DNA of 64,000 bases from Paratinospora sagittata (taxonomy: Eukaryota > Streptophyta > Magnoliopsida > Ranunculales > Menispermaceae), in assembly GCA_035771175.1 (NCBI GenBank), contig JAYMFD010000704.1, positions 1 through 64,000 on the forward strand, written 5' to 3'. A program made the position numbers and the translations under genes. Below the pieces are notes generated by a model. That model was not told the origin of the DNA. It was given only the letters and a program-made list of their open reading frames with translations, and ran no database searches. Below, in pieces: positions 53,501 to 64,000 of the stretch; positions within the stretch are counted from its first letter, which is position 1, and every line of letters starts with the position of its first letter.

Positions 53501-56500
53501 TCAGTCATTGATTCTCCGAGCTGTGTCAGTTCGGTCAAGCCTTACAGTTCTCCATGAGGGTGAGTTGGTAGATTTCAGCAACAAGGCAATAGCTGAAGTG
53601 CAAGTTGCTCTAACAACAGCATCGCAAGATTGGCTCATTTTACCTACCAGCATTCCAAACACCTGGAGCAAATTCTTTTTAGTGTCTATGATGTATTCAT
53701 TCGAGTAAAACACCCAAATCAATTTGATGTTACGTTAAGAGACCTGTATATGGTAAGGAGATAAATTGCGCTGGACATCTGAATGCGACAACATGCTGCA
53801 GGAGAAGTAAATAGCATTTGCTTGAATTGTTGGCCACGGAGCATCAAATGCCTGGACCGACAAGTGAAGCTAAGTTAAATTTCTGTGCTATTGTTATAAT
53901 CTTCTAATAATTAACAGCCTCTATTTTTTATCTTTTCCAATGGACAAGCTGGGATCGATCAAGAAATTATTGAAAAGCCAAAAAATTGATAAACACGCAA
54001 ATGGTGAAAGACCATCCATCTGCCATAAGCTCAAAAGCCCACAGAAAATATTTACACTTAAATGTTTTAAACAAGTGATCTCTGAACTTTAGGAGAGTCT
54101 TGCCTGGAAAACTAGCATTGTTAACGTATCACCCAGATTACAAGTCCATCGCCCAGGTGGTACTTGAGACAAAAAGTGGGGCTCTTTGATTTTTTGTTTT
54201 TTTCTTAAGTTTAAGGGGGTCAATGTAAATATATAAAGAAACCTAGAGAAAGGAAAGCAGTAAAAGATGCAACCTGAAAGTCATAGTCGAAGGGAGAATT
54301 CTCACCAGAACCTATCATGTCTTTTGAAGAGTGGGATGAATCAAGAAGTATAAAGGAAAAGTGGTCCAAGCTCATAGCCGTGGGTATCACATTATTGAAA
54401 AAATTTTGTGATTTGGTTTTGTTTTGGAGAAATTTTGGAAATTTGCTTTTGTGGAGGTGTGGCGAGCAAAATTGCGTCTATATCGAATGCAAAGTTTGAG
54501 GTGGAGAAATTTGATGGCAAGAAAGATTTTGGCATGTGACAAGTGCTTGTTCAAGATATCTTGATACAACCGCGTTTACACAAGGCTTTGAAGGGTCCAA
54601 GTGAAAAACCAGTAGATATGTCAGATGAAGATTGGGTAGAGTTTGATCTGCAAGCATGCAGTACTATTAGACTGTGTTTGACAAGGGAGATCACGAATAG
54701 TGTTAGGCACGAGAAATCTGCGGCATTACTCTGGTCTAAGTTGGAAAGCCTGTATATGACTAAGTCTCTCACAAATAGGTTGTATATGAAGAAGAAGTTG
54801 TACATGTTCCGAATGAAAGAAGGCATAACTATGAATGAGTACCTTAATGAAATCGTTGCAGATCTGTTAAATATTGGTCAGAAGGTGGATGCTGAAAATA
54901 TTTGTTCGCTTCCTCAGTCATATGAGCATTTGGCCACTACTTTGCTTTATGGGAAGGAGACTCTTAATTTTGATAATGTTTCGGCTACGCTCCTTGCGAA
55001 TGAGATAAAAAGGAAGTCTTTTGTTAGTGATCCTCAGGCAGAGGGTCTAGTTGTAAGGGGTAGATCATATCAAAGACAATCTGGTGAGTATGGTAGATCT
55101 CGATTCAGATCGAGAGGAAAATCTTCAGAAAGGTGGAATTTGTCAAGAGATGAATGCGCATTTTGTCACCATAAAGGGCATTGGAAGGACTGTCCGAAGA
55201 TACAAAAGAAGAACAATGCCAGTACAAATGTTGCACATGTTGAGGATGATACAAGTCCTGATTATGTTCTGGGTTGTTCATCATTGGTATGTCGATCTGA
55301 TGAATGGATCTTGGATTCGGGTTGTACTTATCATATGTGTCCCAACAACGATTGGTTTTCCAGTCTTGAGGAGTGTGGTAATGGTTCAGTTTTTATGGGT
55401 AATGGCAATACTTGTAAAACCAAAGGGATAGGTCCAATCAAGTTGAAGTTGAATGATGGAACAGTCAGAGATTTGACAGAAGTACGGTATGTGCCAGATT
55501 TGAACAAGAGTATCATATCTGTGGGTGCATTAGAATCTAAAGGTTTCGCAGTCACCATTGAAATTGGTGTTCTGAAGATTGTGCGAGGTATTAGTGGTAA
55601 TGAAAGGAATTAGGAAGAATAACTTGTACTTTTTGCAGGGAAGTACAATTTTAGGTGGAGCTGGCACGGTTGATAAGGTTCCTGCTCATAAGTCTCTACA
55701 GCATTTGAAGTCAGATGAGGCTAGGAGACACGGAGGAAATATTTGACGATCTGTCTATTTTGCAGATATGGTAGCAGATGCATTTCCAGTTGTTGCAGAT
55801 GGTATAAGTGGTAGGCATATTACTTATAAGGATGTCATTCGAAGTTGAGTGCCTTTGAGCACATGTGGAGATGAGAATTTGGTATTTGGATATATGGTTG
55901 AAGTGGTCCTCGCCAAGGTGGAGATTGTTAGATATGGTGTAGCTCGGTCCCACTATTGGATAGTTTTTATTTGTGTACAATTTTCCTAGTTTAAATTGAA
56001 AACTTTCCTAGTTGTGTTGGAAACTAATTGGTATAGAAACTAACTCTAGCACCTAACATTATATAAACCCTCATTGGGGTATGAGAGAGAAGGTGTGTGA
56101 GAATTGAGGATTTGTGTGAGAACACTTTTGTGAGTCGAGAGAATTTGTTTAGATCTGATTATAGGTTGTAATCTATTTGCATTCTCTCGTTAGTGAATTG
56201 ATTCTCATCTCCTGTGGACGTAAGTATATATTCACCGAACCACGTAAATCTGTGTTCTTGCTTGCGTGTTCCTTTGCATTCGTTTGGATTAGTTTGATTA
56301 TTTGTGTTTATGCGTTTGTTATTCTGTTTCTGCTACCACTGCGCATGTGATTTTTATTATTTATTAATTAAATTTTAAATTTTTATTTGAAAAGAATTTC
56401 AAATTATAGAAATAATTAATATTTTCTATAAACGATATTAATCTTGTTAATAATTAATAATCAATGACTTATGAATGCCTTTTTCTATTTAAAAAAAGGC

Positions 56501-59500
56501 AGTAAAAATCTACTGGTAATTGGTTAAAGGGGTGGCGGAACATTGTAAAATCTATGGATAGTAATTTTTTTCTTATGGTAGAAGTAATCTTGTGAAATTG
56601 TCGAGATGTTCCAACAGACCTACAACCTCACGTAGGGCCTGAACTTACCTCCGACAACCCCTACTTTCTTCACCTTTCTCTTATTCATCCTTCAAATCCT
56701 CACGACCGTTTTTTCTCTTGTGCTTTCCCACTTTCTTCTCTCTCCATTTTGCCAGAGTTTCTCCTCTTTTCATTCTTTTTTTTCAACGCTTTCTCTTTCA
56801 CGAACATGGTAGGTGATTTCCGAGATGTTCATCTTCGCCCAGCAGGTGGCATCTCACCGAGTTCTACTATTATAAGCTTTCGATCGAAAGATAAGATGTT
56901 TAAGCTTGTGCCTCTCAGGGAGAGAATTACGATTGAGATTCTGGAATCTACGACGTTTAGTGCTTTTTCCATCACCATTGAGGTGCAAACTGTCGAATGG
57001 TTATTGAACTAGGTGGGCAAGGCGACTAAGGGTGCTGAAAATAGAGGTTATAAAGCATCCCATAGAGGTGCGGCTGAGGTAGTTATTCTAGAGGATGAGT
57101 TTTAAAGGTGACGAAAGTTGAAGGTGGTAGGGCCAGAGCGATTTTTATTCCTAATGAAGACTAGAGGAAGAGTTGGGGATTTTTTGAGGAAGCTCTCCAC
57201 AGGTGCCTGTCCTCTACCTCGAACAAAAGCTTTGCGGCGATTGTTAAGGATTCTCACTTCGAATGTGACTGGAAAGTTGCTCAAGTCATGTTTCGACTAA
57301 ACTCTGTCGTATGGTGGAAAGATGCTGCAATGGAACTAAGTAACATTGCGGGAAAATACATCGCCTTAGCGGCTTTGGTGGATGACCGAGTGATCATGTG
57401 GTGTTCCGACGAAGAAGAAAAACTTAGAATCATGAACAGTTTTAAGCTCTCGTACTTCTCTGAGGTCCAATAGAACAATTTTTGTCAATGGGAGAAGAGG
57501 AAGATAAGATGTTGTAGCGTATGGGTTGGCGTCGAAGGAATTCCGGTTGAACAGTGGAAGACGGAGATTTTCTAGGAGATAGGTGGTTTTTGTGGAGGAT
57601 TGTTATAGATTGCAGAAGAAACCTCCCAAAAATCGTTTATAGGAGGTTCCCTAAGATTAAAGTTAAGGGTTTATCCAACGGTTTCGTCCCAAATGCTCAA
57701 GCGATAATCGCAGGCTTGTCGGTCGGTATAAAGTTTTTTCGATTGAAGGATAGTCGAAACTCCAAGTTGGACGTGAAACATGATCACGCAAGGAAGGTGG
57801 CGGGGGCGGACCGCACTAGAAGAGGTGCTAGGCCATATTAGGAAATTCATGTGCCGGAAGGAAAATCAAAGGGGTGGGACGTGCCACGTCAGAGGCCTAG
57901 GGGAGATGCATGGGGTACGGCAGATCATGCCTATAACACGTTCCAACGCCCTCAAAAGATATGGAATCAAAGACCGTTTAGGCAGGCACACAATAGGATT
58001 CAAATCATCCCAAGAGAGTCCCAAGTCACTGAGCCCAAGAACGGGGAAGAGTGGGGCTTTCCAAAATCTAAGAAGACCCAAGGCCCATTATCTGATGCTC
58101 CAGTTCAGTTTGGGTCGTATGCATGGTTGCGTACATGTCCGGCGGTTTCGGCCAAATGCAGAGCGAGATGTTTCAAGACTATGAGAAAAGGGGGAGATAG
58201 TAAAGTTTCTCAATGAAGATCTTATCCTGGAATGTTAGAGGGTGCAGGGCAGCCTTGAAATGTTCTCATTAAAAAAACTATTGCAAAAGTTAAGCCAGAT
58301 ATCATCATTCTTCAGGAAACTAAGAAGGGGTGCATTGACAACTTTCTCATAGGTTAGTTGTGGTGGGCTAGATTACGTGAATGGTCTTTTCTCCCGGCTG
58401 CAGGCTCTTTGGGTGGTATTGTGGTTGCTTGGGACAACAGATCCATTAAGGTGGTGGACAGTCTTATTGGCAGATTCTTGGTGTCTGTTTGCATTGAAAA
58501 TGGGAATGGTGGTCGATGGTGGCTTTCTGGAAATTATGGCCCACCGTCCACGGCTGAAAGGGAAACTTTTTGGGTGGAGTTAGCAGGCCTTAGTTCAAAT
58601 TGTGGTGATTTTCAGTGCCTTGGAGGATATTTCAACACGTCAAAACTTGTCGGAGAAAGTGAACAGCCATCGGCTTATGTCAAGCATGCGAATGTTTGAT
58701 AATTTGATAAATGAGTTGGGCTTGAGGGATCCTCCATTAACCAACGTTTCTTTTACATGGTCCAACTTCAAAGAGGTTCCTATCTGTTGCCGCCTTGATA
58801 GATTTCTTTTCGCACCAGGTTCGGAAGTACTTTTCCCTGTGGTCCAGCAAGAGGCTTTCCCCTGTGTTACCTCTAATCATTTTCCTATAGCTCTAGACAC
58901 CAATGTTAGGACCTGGGGTCCTACCCTATTTAGGTTTGTGAATGTGTGGACTCAGCACAAGGATTTCAGGAAGCATATTTTGGAGAGGTAGAGTAATGAT
59001 AGCTCCTCCGGTCACATTGGGCACAGGTTTATGCTAAGACTTAAAGAGTTGAAGGCAAAGCTGAAGACATGGGACAAAGATGTTTTTGGGTCAATTGGGA
59101 CCAAGAGAAGAGAGTTGGAATGTTTGATTGTTGATCTTGACAAGTTAGAGAGCACCTCCAATTGGTCAAGGGAGTTGGACACACTTCAGAAGGATGCTAA
59201 AGTAGATCTGGTTGAGATTTGCATCAAGGAAACCCGTCTTTCATGCCAAAAAGCCAAGGTTAAATAGTTGAAAGAGGGTGATGCGAACACTAGATTCTTC
59301 CATGGCATTCTCAATCATAAGAGGCCAAAGAATTCTATTCATAAGATTGAAAAGGATGATGGGACTGTTGTGGAGGATGTATTTCAGGTGGAGCAAGAAA
59401 TTGTTAACTTTTTCAGGCACCTTTATGCAAACCTAGGGTGTGAGATGATGGAGCATGAAGACCTGGATTGGTGCCCTATTTCTGATGAGAGTAGGTCTTT

Positions 59501-60701
59501 CCTTGAAAGACCCTTTGAGGAAGAGGAGATTAGAGCGGCTATTTTCAGTTTTGATGGCAATAAGGAGCCAGGCCCGGATGGCTTCACAATGGCGTTCTAT
59601 TAGCATTCTTGGGAGGTCCTCAAACAAGATATTTTGCTTGACATGCAGGAGTTTCATCAAAACGGTGTGATCAATAACATAACAAATGAGACATACATTT
59701 GCCTCATTCTAAAACAGGCCAACTCATGAAATTTAAAGGACTTTAGGCCCATCAGTCTTGTGACAAGCCTGTACAAGATCATTTCTAAGGTCCTTGGATA
59801 TCAACAACTACTCAAGCACCTTCTTCACCTTCCTAGACCTCAAGTGTGTTTGAGATCTAAATGACTTGTATTCCATACAAGGACCGTTGGGAAATATGAA
59901 CAAAACTGAGTTAATTGTTAAACTTAACAAGTACTTGGGTAATGGGCTAGCATCAAATTTCAAACTTTGCTTGCAATTAAAAAAACTCAACATATGGTTC
60001 AACCTATTAATTGCATATCAAACTTGGAAACCTTTTTTTTTCTTTTTTTTTTTTAGCGGAAACAACATGAATTATATTAATGTAATAATAAGATAGCTAT
60101 ACATGTACTGTTCACCAGAGTAAATCAGGAACTATAGAATCCAATCTTCTATCCATATAGACACCCCAACTAGACTTGGAAACTAATTGAAACATTCATA
60201 CTGCGACTCTTGCCATATAAAAAGGATCATAGAGACACGTACCTGTATTATTGACGCCATGCAAGTATCAGCTCTGGAGGGAAAATTTTGACACAGCTGT
60301 CTACTAAAGTCCCTTACGAAGTCTTCATAATCACTTCTGATGATCTCAGAAAAGGAATGTCTAGTGTGAGATTGTACTTCTCCCATTATGAATTAAAATT
60401 CATAAAGCAAATGCTAGATTTAAATGTTAAAAAAATTCCATTAATGCATACCGATGGTCAGAGTTGAAAGAATTTGTGTTGAAGAGGACAGACATGATAT
60501 TTGTTTCTAATAAAGTAGCAATGCATCGGAGGGTGTTCTATAGAAATACAAATGACACAGACAGAGTTTCAGATACAAGATTCATCATGGAAATAACATG
60601 AGAAATATAACAAAAATACAATAAATTACCCGACAAGCTTGTCGAACGCTAAGATCATCGTCATGAACATGAAGAATTAGACGTGGGAAGACAATATGTA
60701 C
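53501..60701 (-). CDS. SG6: SHOOT GRAVITROPISM 6-like HEAT-repeat protein (C-terminal exons)
   Basis: Five minus-strand exons with GT-AG borders and consistent phases: 60701-60630 ([20 protein letters not shown]), 60537-60452 ([12 protein letters not shown]), 60336-60243 ([20 protein letters not shown]), 53851-53744 ([20 protein letters not shown]) and 53662-53501 ([20 protein letters not shown], stop after ARRIND). Together they give about 173 residues, the C-terminus of the roughly 1700-residue plant SG6/MROH-type protein, recognised from memory of Arabidopsis SG6. That protein consists of HEAT repeats and is linked to vacuolar-membrane behaviour in gravitropism. The rest lies upstream beyond 60701, separated by a long intron. 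The 6.4 kb intron 53852-60242 is full of retroelements, yet the splice borders are intact. Confidence 0.85.
53852..54439 (-). other. Intron segment of SG6-like gene
   Basis: Unique AT-rich intron sequence between exon 53744-53851 and the copia relic. No coding signal. Confidence 0.5.
54440..55740 (+). pseudogene. Copia gag-protease fragment in SG6 intron
   Basis: An open stretch of 356 codons (54543-55613) encodes a copia gag ([20 protein letters not shown]), a zinc knuckle ([13 protein letters not shown]) and the protease site ([13 protein letters not shown]). The gag N-terminus ([10 protein letters not shown]) lies upstream near 54490 in another frame. The start of GAG-pre-integrase follows at 55615-55740 in a shifted frame. 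Integrase, RT and RNase H are absent. The element jumps to its 3' end near 55740. No 5' LTR was found. Confidence 0.88.
55927..56345 (+). repeat. 3' LTR of the copia fragment (putative)
   Basis: After the purine-rich AAGGTGGAGAT the sequence starts TGTTAGATATGG, a common copia LTR start. It contains TATATAAACC, a likely TATA region, at about 56062. It ends near CCACTGCGCA at 56343. No partner LTR is present, so the right edge is a guess. Confidence 0.6.
56740..59812 (+). mobile_element. L1-type LINE, 5' two thirds, in SG6 intron
   Basis: ORF1 remains lie at 56750-58220 in broken frames ([16 protein letters not shown] and a basic C-terminal part). ORF2 starts [13 protein letters not shown] at 58216, the apurinic endonuclease start, with stops soon after. 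The endonuclease continues to about 58990 ([20 protein letters not shown]). The linker is [14 protein letters not shown], and the RT start is [16 protein letters not shown] and [11 protein letters not shown]. Sequence similarity ends near 59812 before the RT active site. Several stops show it is dead. Confidence 0.85.
60032..60173 (-). mobile_element. Short 5'-truncated retroposon with target duplication
   Basis: A poly(T) block (60032-60054, i.e. poly(A) on the minus strand) precedes 120 bp like a LINE 3' UTR. ACTTGGAAAC flanks it at 60022-60031 and 60174-60183. It ends 69 bp from the splice donor of the SG6 exon at 60243. Confidence 0.75.
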
Positions 60702-62099
60702 CTGAGAATATAATCACAGTTAATTAATTTAGAAATGTTATTAGAAAATGGAACCTTGTCAATAACAGAATACATAAATCACTGGTTGAGCTAAATTGCA
60801 ACCACAAATAACCTTCTGTTTTGAGCAAAAAGTCCAGTTTTTTTTGTGGTTTACTTAATAAGAACAGTTATTAAATTACAAAGTAACAAAGCAAATGATT
60901 AAACAAATGCTAGATCTCACATTAAAAACATGATCTATGATCTCCACCATTAAGTGTTAATTTCTCTTCTTGGAAGTAAAAAAGACTCTGGTGAAAGTTA
61001 AAGTGAGGTCAACATCAAAGGAATTATCTGCCCACATAGCACTTGGTCACTTTTGACCTAGTAAGTCTCCTATGTGAGGCTGATCCATTTGTGATTGATC
61101 TCACCTTTGAACTCAGACATGAACTAGGTACTAATACCAAACACAGTACACAAGATAACTGCTGAGATATTGTTCTTGAGTACAGTTTTCTCCAAGTAAG
61201 AAATTCATATAACAGAATTTATTAGGGCCATATAACCAATTAAGTTTCCATAATGAGCATCCTCGCATACTAACAAGCCCAGCATTCCAGTACCAGCCAA
61301 TTCATCAATCAATAAGAAGTAAAAAGCACATTACTCTTCACTCGATGTAACTCTAAATCATAGCTTCGTAGCTTCATCAATAAATTATCCCCAACAAAAA
61401 ATAGAAAAATTAAAAAATTTAAAAAAATCAAGGAAATATAAATATCTTTTGTAACATGCATTTGGGGTAGTTGTATCATAGTAACGCCCGTTGGCACTAA
61501 TTGCGGTTTGATTCCTCAAATGCACATTTGCCTAGTGCCAAAGATGAATGCTGATAATGGCTCAAGAACCATAGATCTAGGGTTCAACTCCCACAATATC
61601 AATAAGAAAAAATTTAATATTGAGGCCACCCCAAGGGTCCAATGTAACCTGGTAAATTGCCCAATATGTGTTGATCAAGGGACTTGCACATACCCAATGG
61701 GATTCGTCACATGGGGATGAATACCAAAGGGATACGCGGGGTTTCTTCTAATAAGAGTGCACCTTTGACTTTAACTATGAAATCAATTGAACAGGTTACA
61801 TGTACTAAGATATAATGATTTTAGAAGAATATGAAATAATGAAGTAAAACCAAAGCATAAATTGACTACCAATCTTGTTTTCAAACAATTAGTTGGAGCA
61901 TCACACTCAAGCATAGCCTTTTGATGTAGTGAACCCTAAAAATGTAGATAAAAAGAAGAATATTGAAGATATATTTGGTTGGCTTTGCTCAATTCAATAA
62001 AAGAGGCAATTACAAAGTGTTAATATCTCAAGCGTTAACTTGTTCTTCTTATTTATTTGTCTTGTCTCTCCACCCTATTATTAAATATATTCCATGTGC
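60702..62099 (-). other. Upstream intron of SG6-like gene
   Basis: No further SG6 exon was recognised here on the minus strand, so the intron before exon 60630-60701 extends at least to the LINE at 62100. AT-rich, unassigned sequence. Confidence 0.5.
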
Positions 62100-64000
62100 C
62101 ATCATGCACTTGAGGGGATGTTTGCCTATGCCAATTCGAAATTCTTCCATAAGATTATGAGTGGTAGACGGGCTACTAATACCATCTCTAGACTGGAGAA
62201 GGATGATGGGACTATCATAGAAGAGGAAGATGAAATTGTGTCTAAAATTATTGCCTATTTTCGGGGGGTCTTTTCAAGAGATCGGCACCGTGTTTGGGGG
62301 ATAGATGGAATCGATTGGTGTCCAATTAGGGAGACGAACAGTTCTAAGAGCGAAAAGCCTTTTGATGAGGAGGAGGTAAGACAGGCAGTGTTTGAATGTG
62401 AGGGTTCCAAGGCTCCAAGGCTCCAAGACTCGTTGGTATGACTGTGTGTTTCTTTCAAAACTGTTGGGAAGTTATTAAGGATGATCTTATGAAGGTTTTG
62501 GAGGAGTTTTTCCACAACGAGATAATTAAGGGTTGTACTAACGAGACTTACATTTGTCTAATCCCAAAACAGACTGTGTCCAAAAGGGTTGCAAATTTAA
62601 GGCCTATTAGCCTGCCTCACCAGATGTCTTTACAAGATAATTGCAAAGGTGCTGGCAAACAAATTGAAGGGGGTCTTGCAGGACACTGTATCCGAAAATC
62701 AAATGGCCTTTGTACAAGGTCGTCAAATTGTTGATGTTGTGCTTGTTGCAAATGAATTGGTGGAGGACTATAGATCTAGAAGGAAGGCAAGGGTTGTATT
62801 CAAGCTTGACTTTGCCAAAGCTTATAACATGGTCGACTAGGACTTCCTTGACTATGTTTTAAGAATGAAGGGGTTTGGAGCGAGATGGAGGAAATGGATT
62901 CGTGGTTGTTTGTGCTCGGTATCTTATTTAGTGTTTGTTAATGGTCGCCCAAGAGACAAGATTGTGGGGGAGAGGGGACTCAAGCAGGGTGATCCGCTTT
63001 CCCCTTTTCTGTTTACCTTAGTAGTGGATGTGTTGGGAAGAATGTTGGACAAGGCAAGGGAGGCAAGTCTGATTTCAGGCTTCAGGGTTGGTCGAGATAA
63101 CGTGGAGACTCATCTCCAGTTTACTGACGATACATCGATATTTCTAGATGGGAGTGAAGACTGCATCAGTAATGCATCTTTGGTCGTGATGGCTCTCTAG
63201 CTTGGTTATTAATATGGCTATGAGTCACTTAGCGGAAGTACACGATTGTCAAAATTGGTTGGGGGATATGGCAAAACAGCTCGGATGTTCAACTAGCTTG
63301 TGGCCTATGAAATATCTAGGTATGCCTCTTGGTGGCAATCCCTCCAAGATGGACTTTTGGGAACCGGTTGTTTCCAAGGTTTCGAGAAGACTGGATGGAT
63401 GGCAAAGGAGCTTCCTTTCCAAGGGTGGAAGGCTCGCATTAATTAAGTCAATGTTGGATGCTCTACCAACTTACTACCTCTCTGTATTCTGGATTTCAGT
63501 AAAGGTGGCGGCGCAAACTGAGAAGTTAATGAGGGATTTTTTGTGGGGGAACGACGATAGGTCGAATGGTTCTCATCTTGTATCTTGGAGTGTTGTGTAG
63601 AGGAAGACTGGGCAAGGAGGTTTGGGCATTGGAGATGTATCAAACAGAAATAAAGCATTGATTGGGAAATGATTATGGAGGTTTTCAAGGGAGAAAGATC
63701 GGTTGTGGGGGAAGGTCATTTGTAATAGGCATGGGCTACGAGATAATATGAGGGATGTTGGTTTAGCCGATAGAATCACCTATAGGAGTCCTTGGGAAGG
63801 GTGACTCAATTCAGTTTTGGGAGGATATATGGTGGGGAAATGACACCTTACAAGCACTCTTCCCTTACCTTTACCACCGATCTGCTTTCTACAATAAACC
63901 TATTATTGATTTTGTGAGAAATGTGGATGAAGCTTCTTTGTCTTGGGATCTACATTTGGGTAAGCATATCTCTCCTAGAGAGGAATGTGATGCAGTGGCT
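62100..64000 (+). mobile_element. L1-type LINE reverse transcriptase, running off the window
   Basis: Starts abruptly near FFHKIMSGRRATNTISRLEK. It continues through [63 protein letters not shown] and the active-site motif LQFTDDTSIF. The RT C-terminus then follows (MKYLGMPLGGNP, LPTYYLSVFWISV, GGLGIGDVSNRNKAL). Stops at 62838, 63198 and 63598 and frame changes make it inactive. A separate copy from 56740-59812, because the RT start is present in both. Confidence 0.88.

Overview
The window is nuclear DNA of a flowering plant, most likely a eudicot. It has spliced genes with AT-rich GT-AG introns, plant-only families (UGT73C-type glycosyltransferases, SG6-type HEAT protein, PHD/GNAT protein, CKS1) and dense plant retrotransposons (Ty1-copia, L1-type and RTE-type LINEs, tRNA-derived SINEs, hAT MITEs, a MULE). 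I cannot name the species.

Layout. 1-7510: a nest of relics (hAT-like MITE, decayed copia, minus-strand LINE split by a 2.4 kb hAT element), probably inside or upstream of the next gene. 7839-14423 (+): the 3' half of a PHD-finger/GNAT acyltransferase-like gene, 14 exons seen. 15934-16409 (+): a complete three-exon CKS1 gene, 87 aa. About 18060-27725 (+): a conserved 70-aa membrane-anchored protein whose first intron appears to hold a nearly intact copia element (18914-24503) and several LINE/SINE pieces. 30850-52423 (-): a tandem array of four intact intronless UGT73C-like genes plus one body-deleted pseudogene, separated by MITEs, a MULE relic, a 153-bp tandem repeat, LINE tails, SINEs and a small LTR element. 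53501-60701 (-): the 3' exons of an SG6-like gene, with a copia fragment and a LINE in one 6.4 kb intron. 60702-64000: more of that gene's upstream intron, filled from about 62100 by another LINE.

How it fits together. From memory, in Arabidopsis the PHD/GNAT paralogues, CKS1/CKS2, the UGT73C1-C6 array and SG6 lie in two duplicated segments of chromosome 2 (At2g27960-27980 and At2g36720-36810). The gene order here looks like the unduplicated ancestral block, so the UGT array is the orthologous UGT73C locus expanded locally. The UGTs probably glucosylate small lipophilic acceptors (hormones, triterpenoids, flavonoids); the acceptor cannot be read from sequence.

Most unusual item: a 2.0 kb non-autonomous LTR element at 45607-47624 (minus) with perfect AAGAG target duplications. 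It carries a GC-rich minisatellite and a captured piece of the host eIF3i coding sequence, and it is inserted next to a TGACGTAAG motif shared by two UGT promoters.
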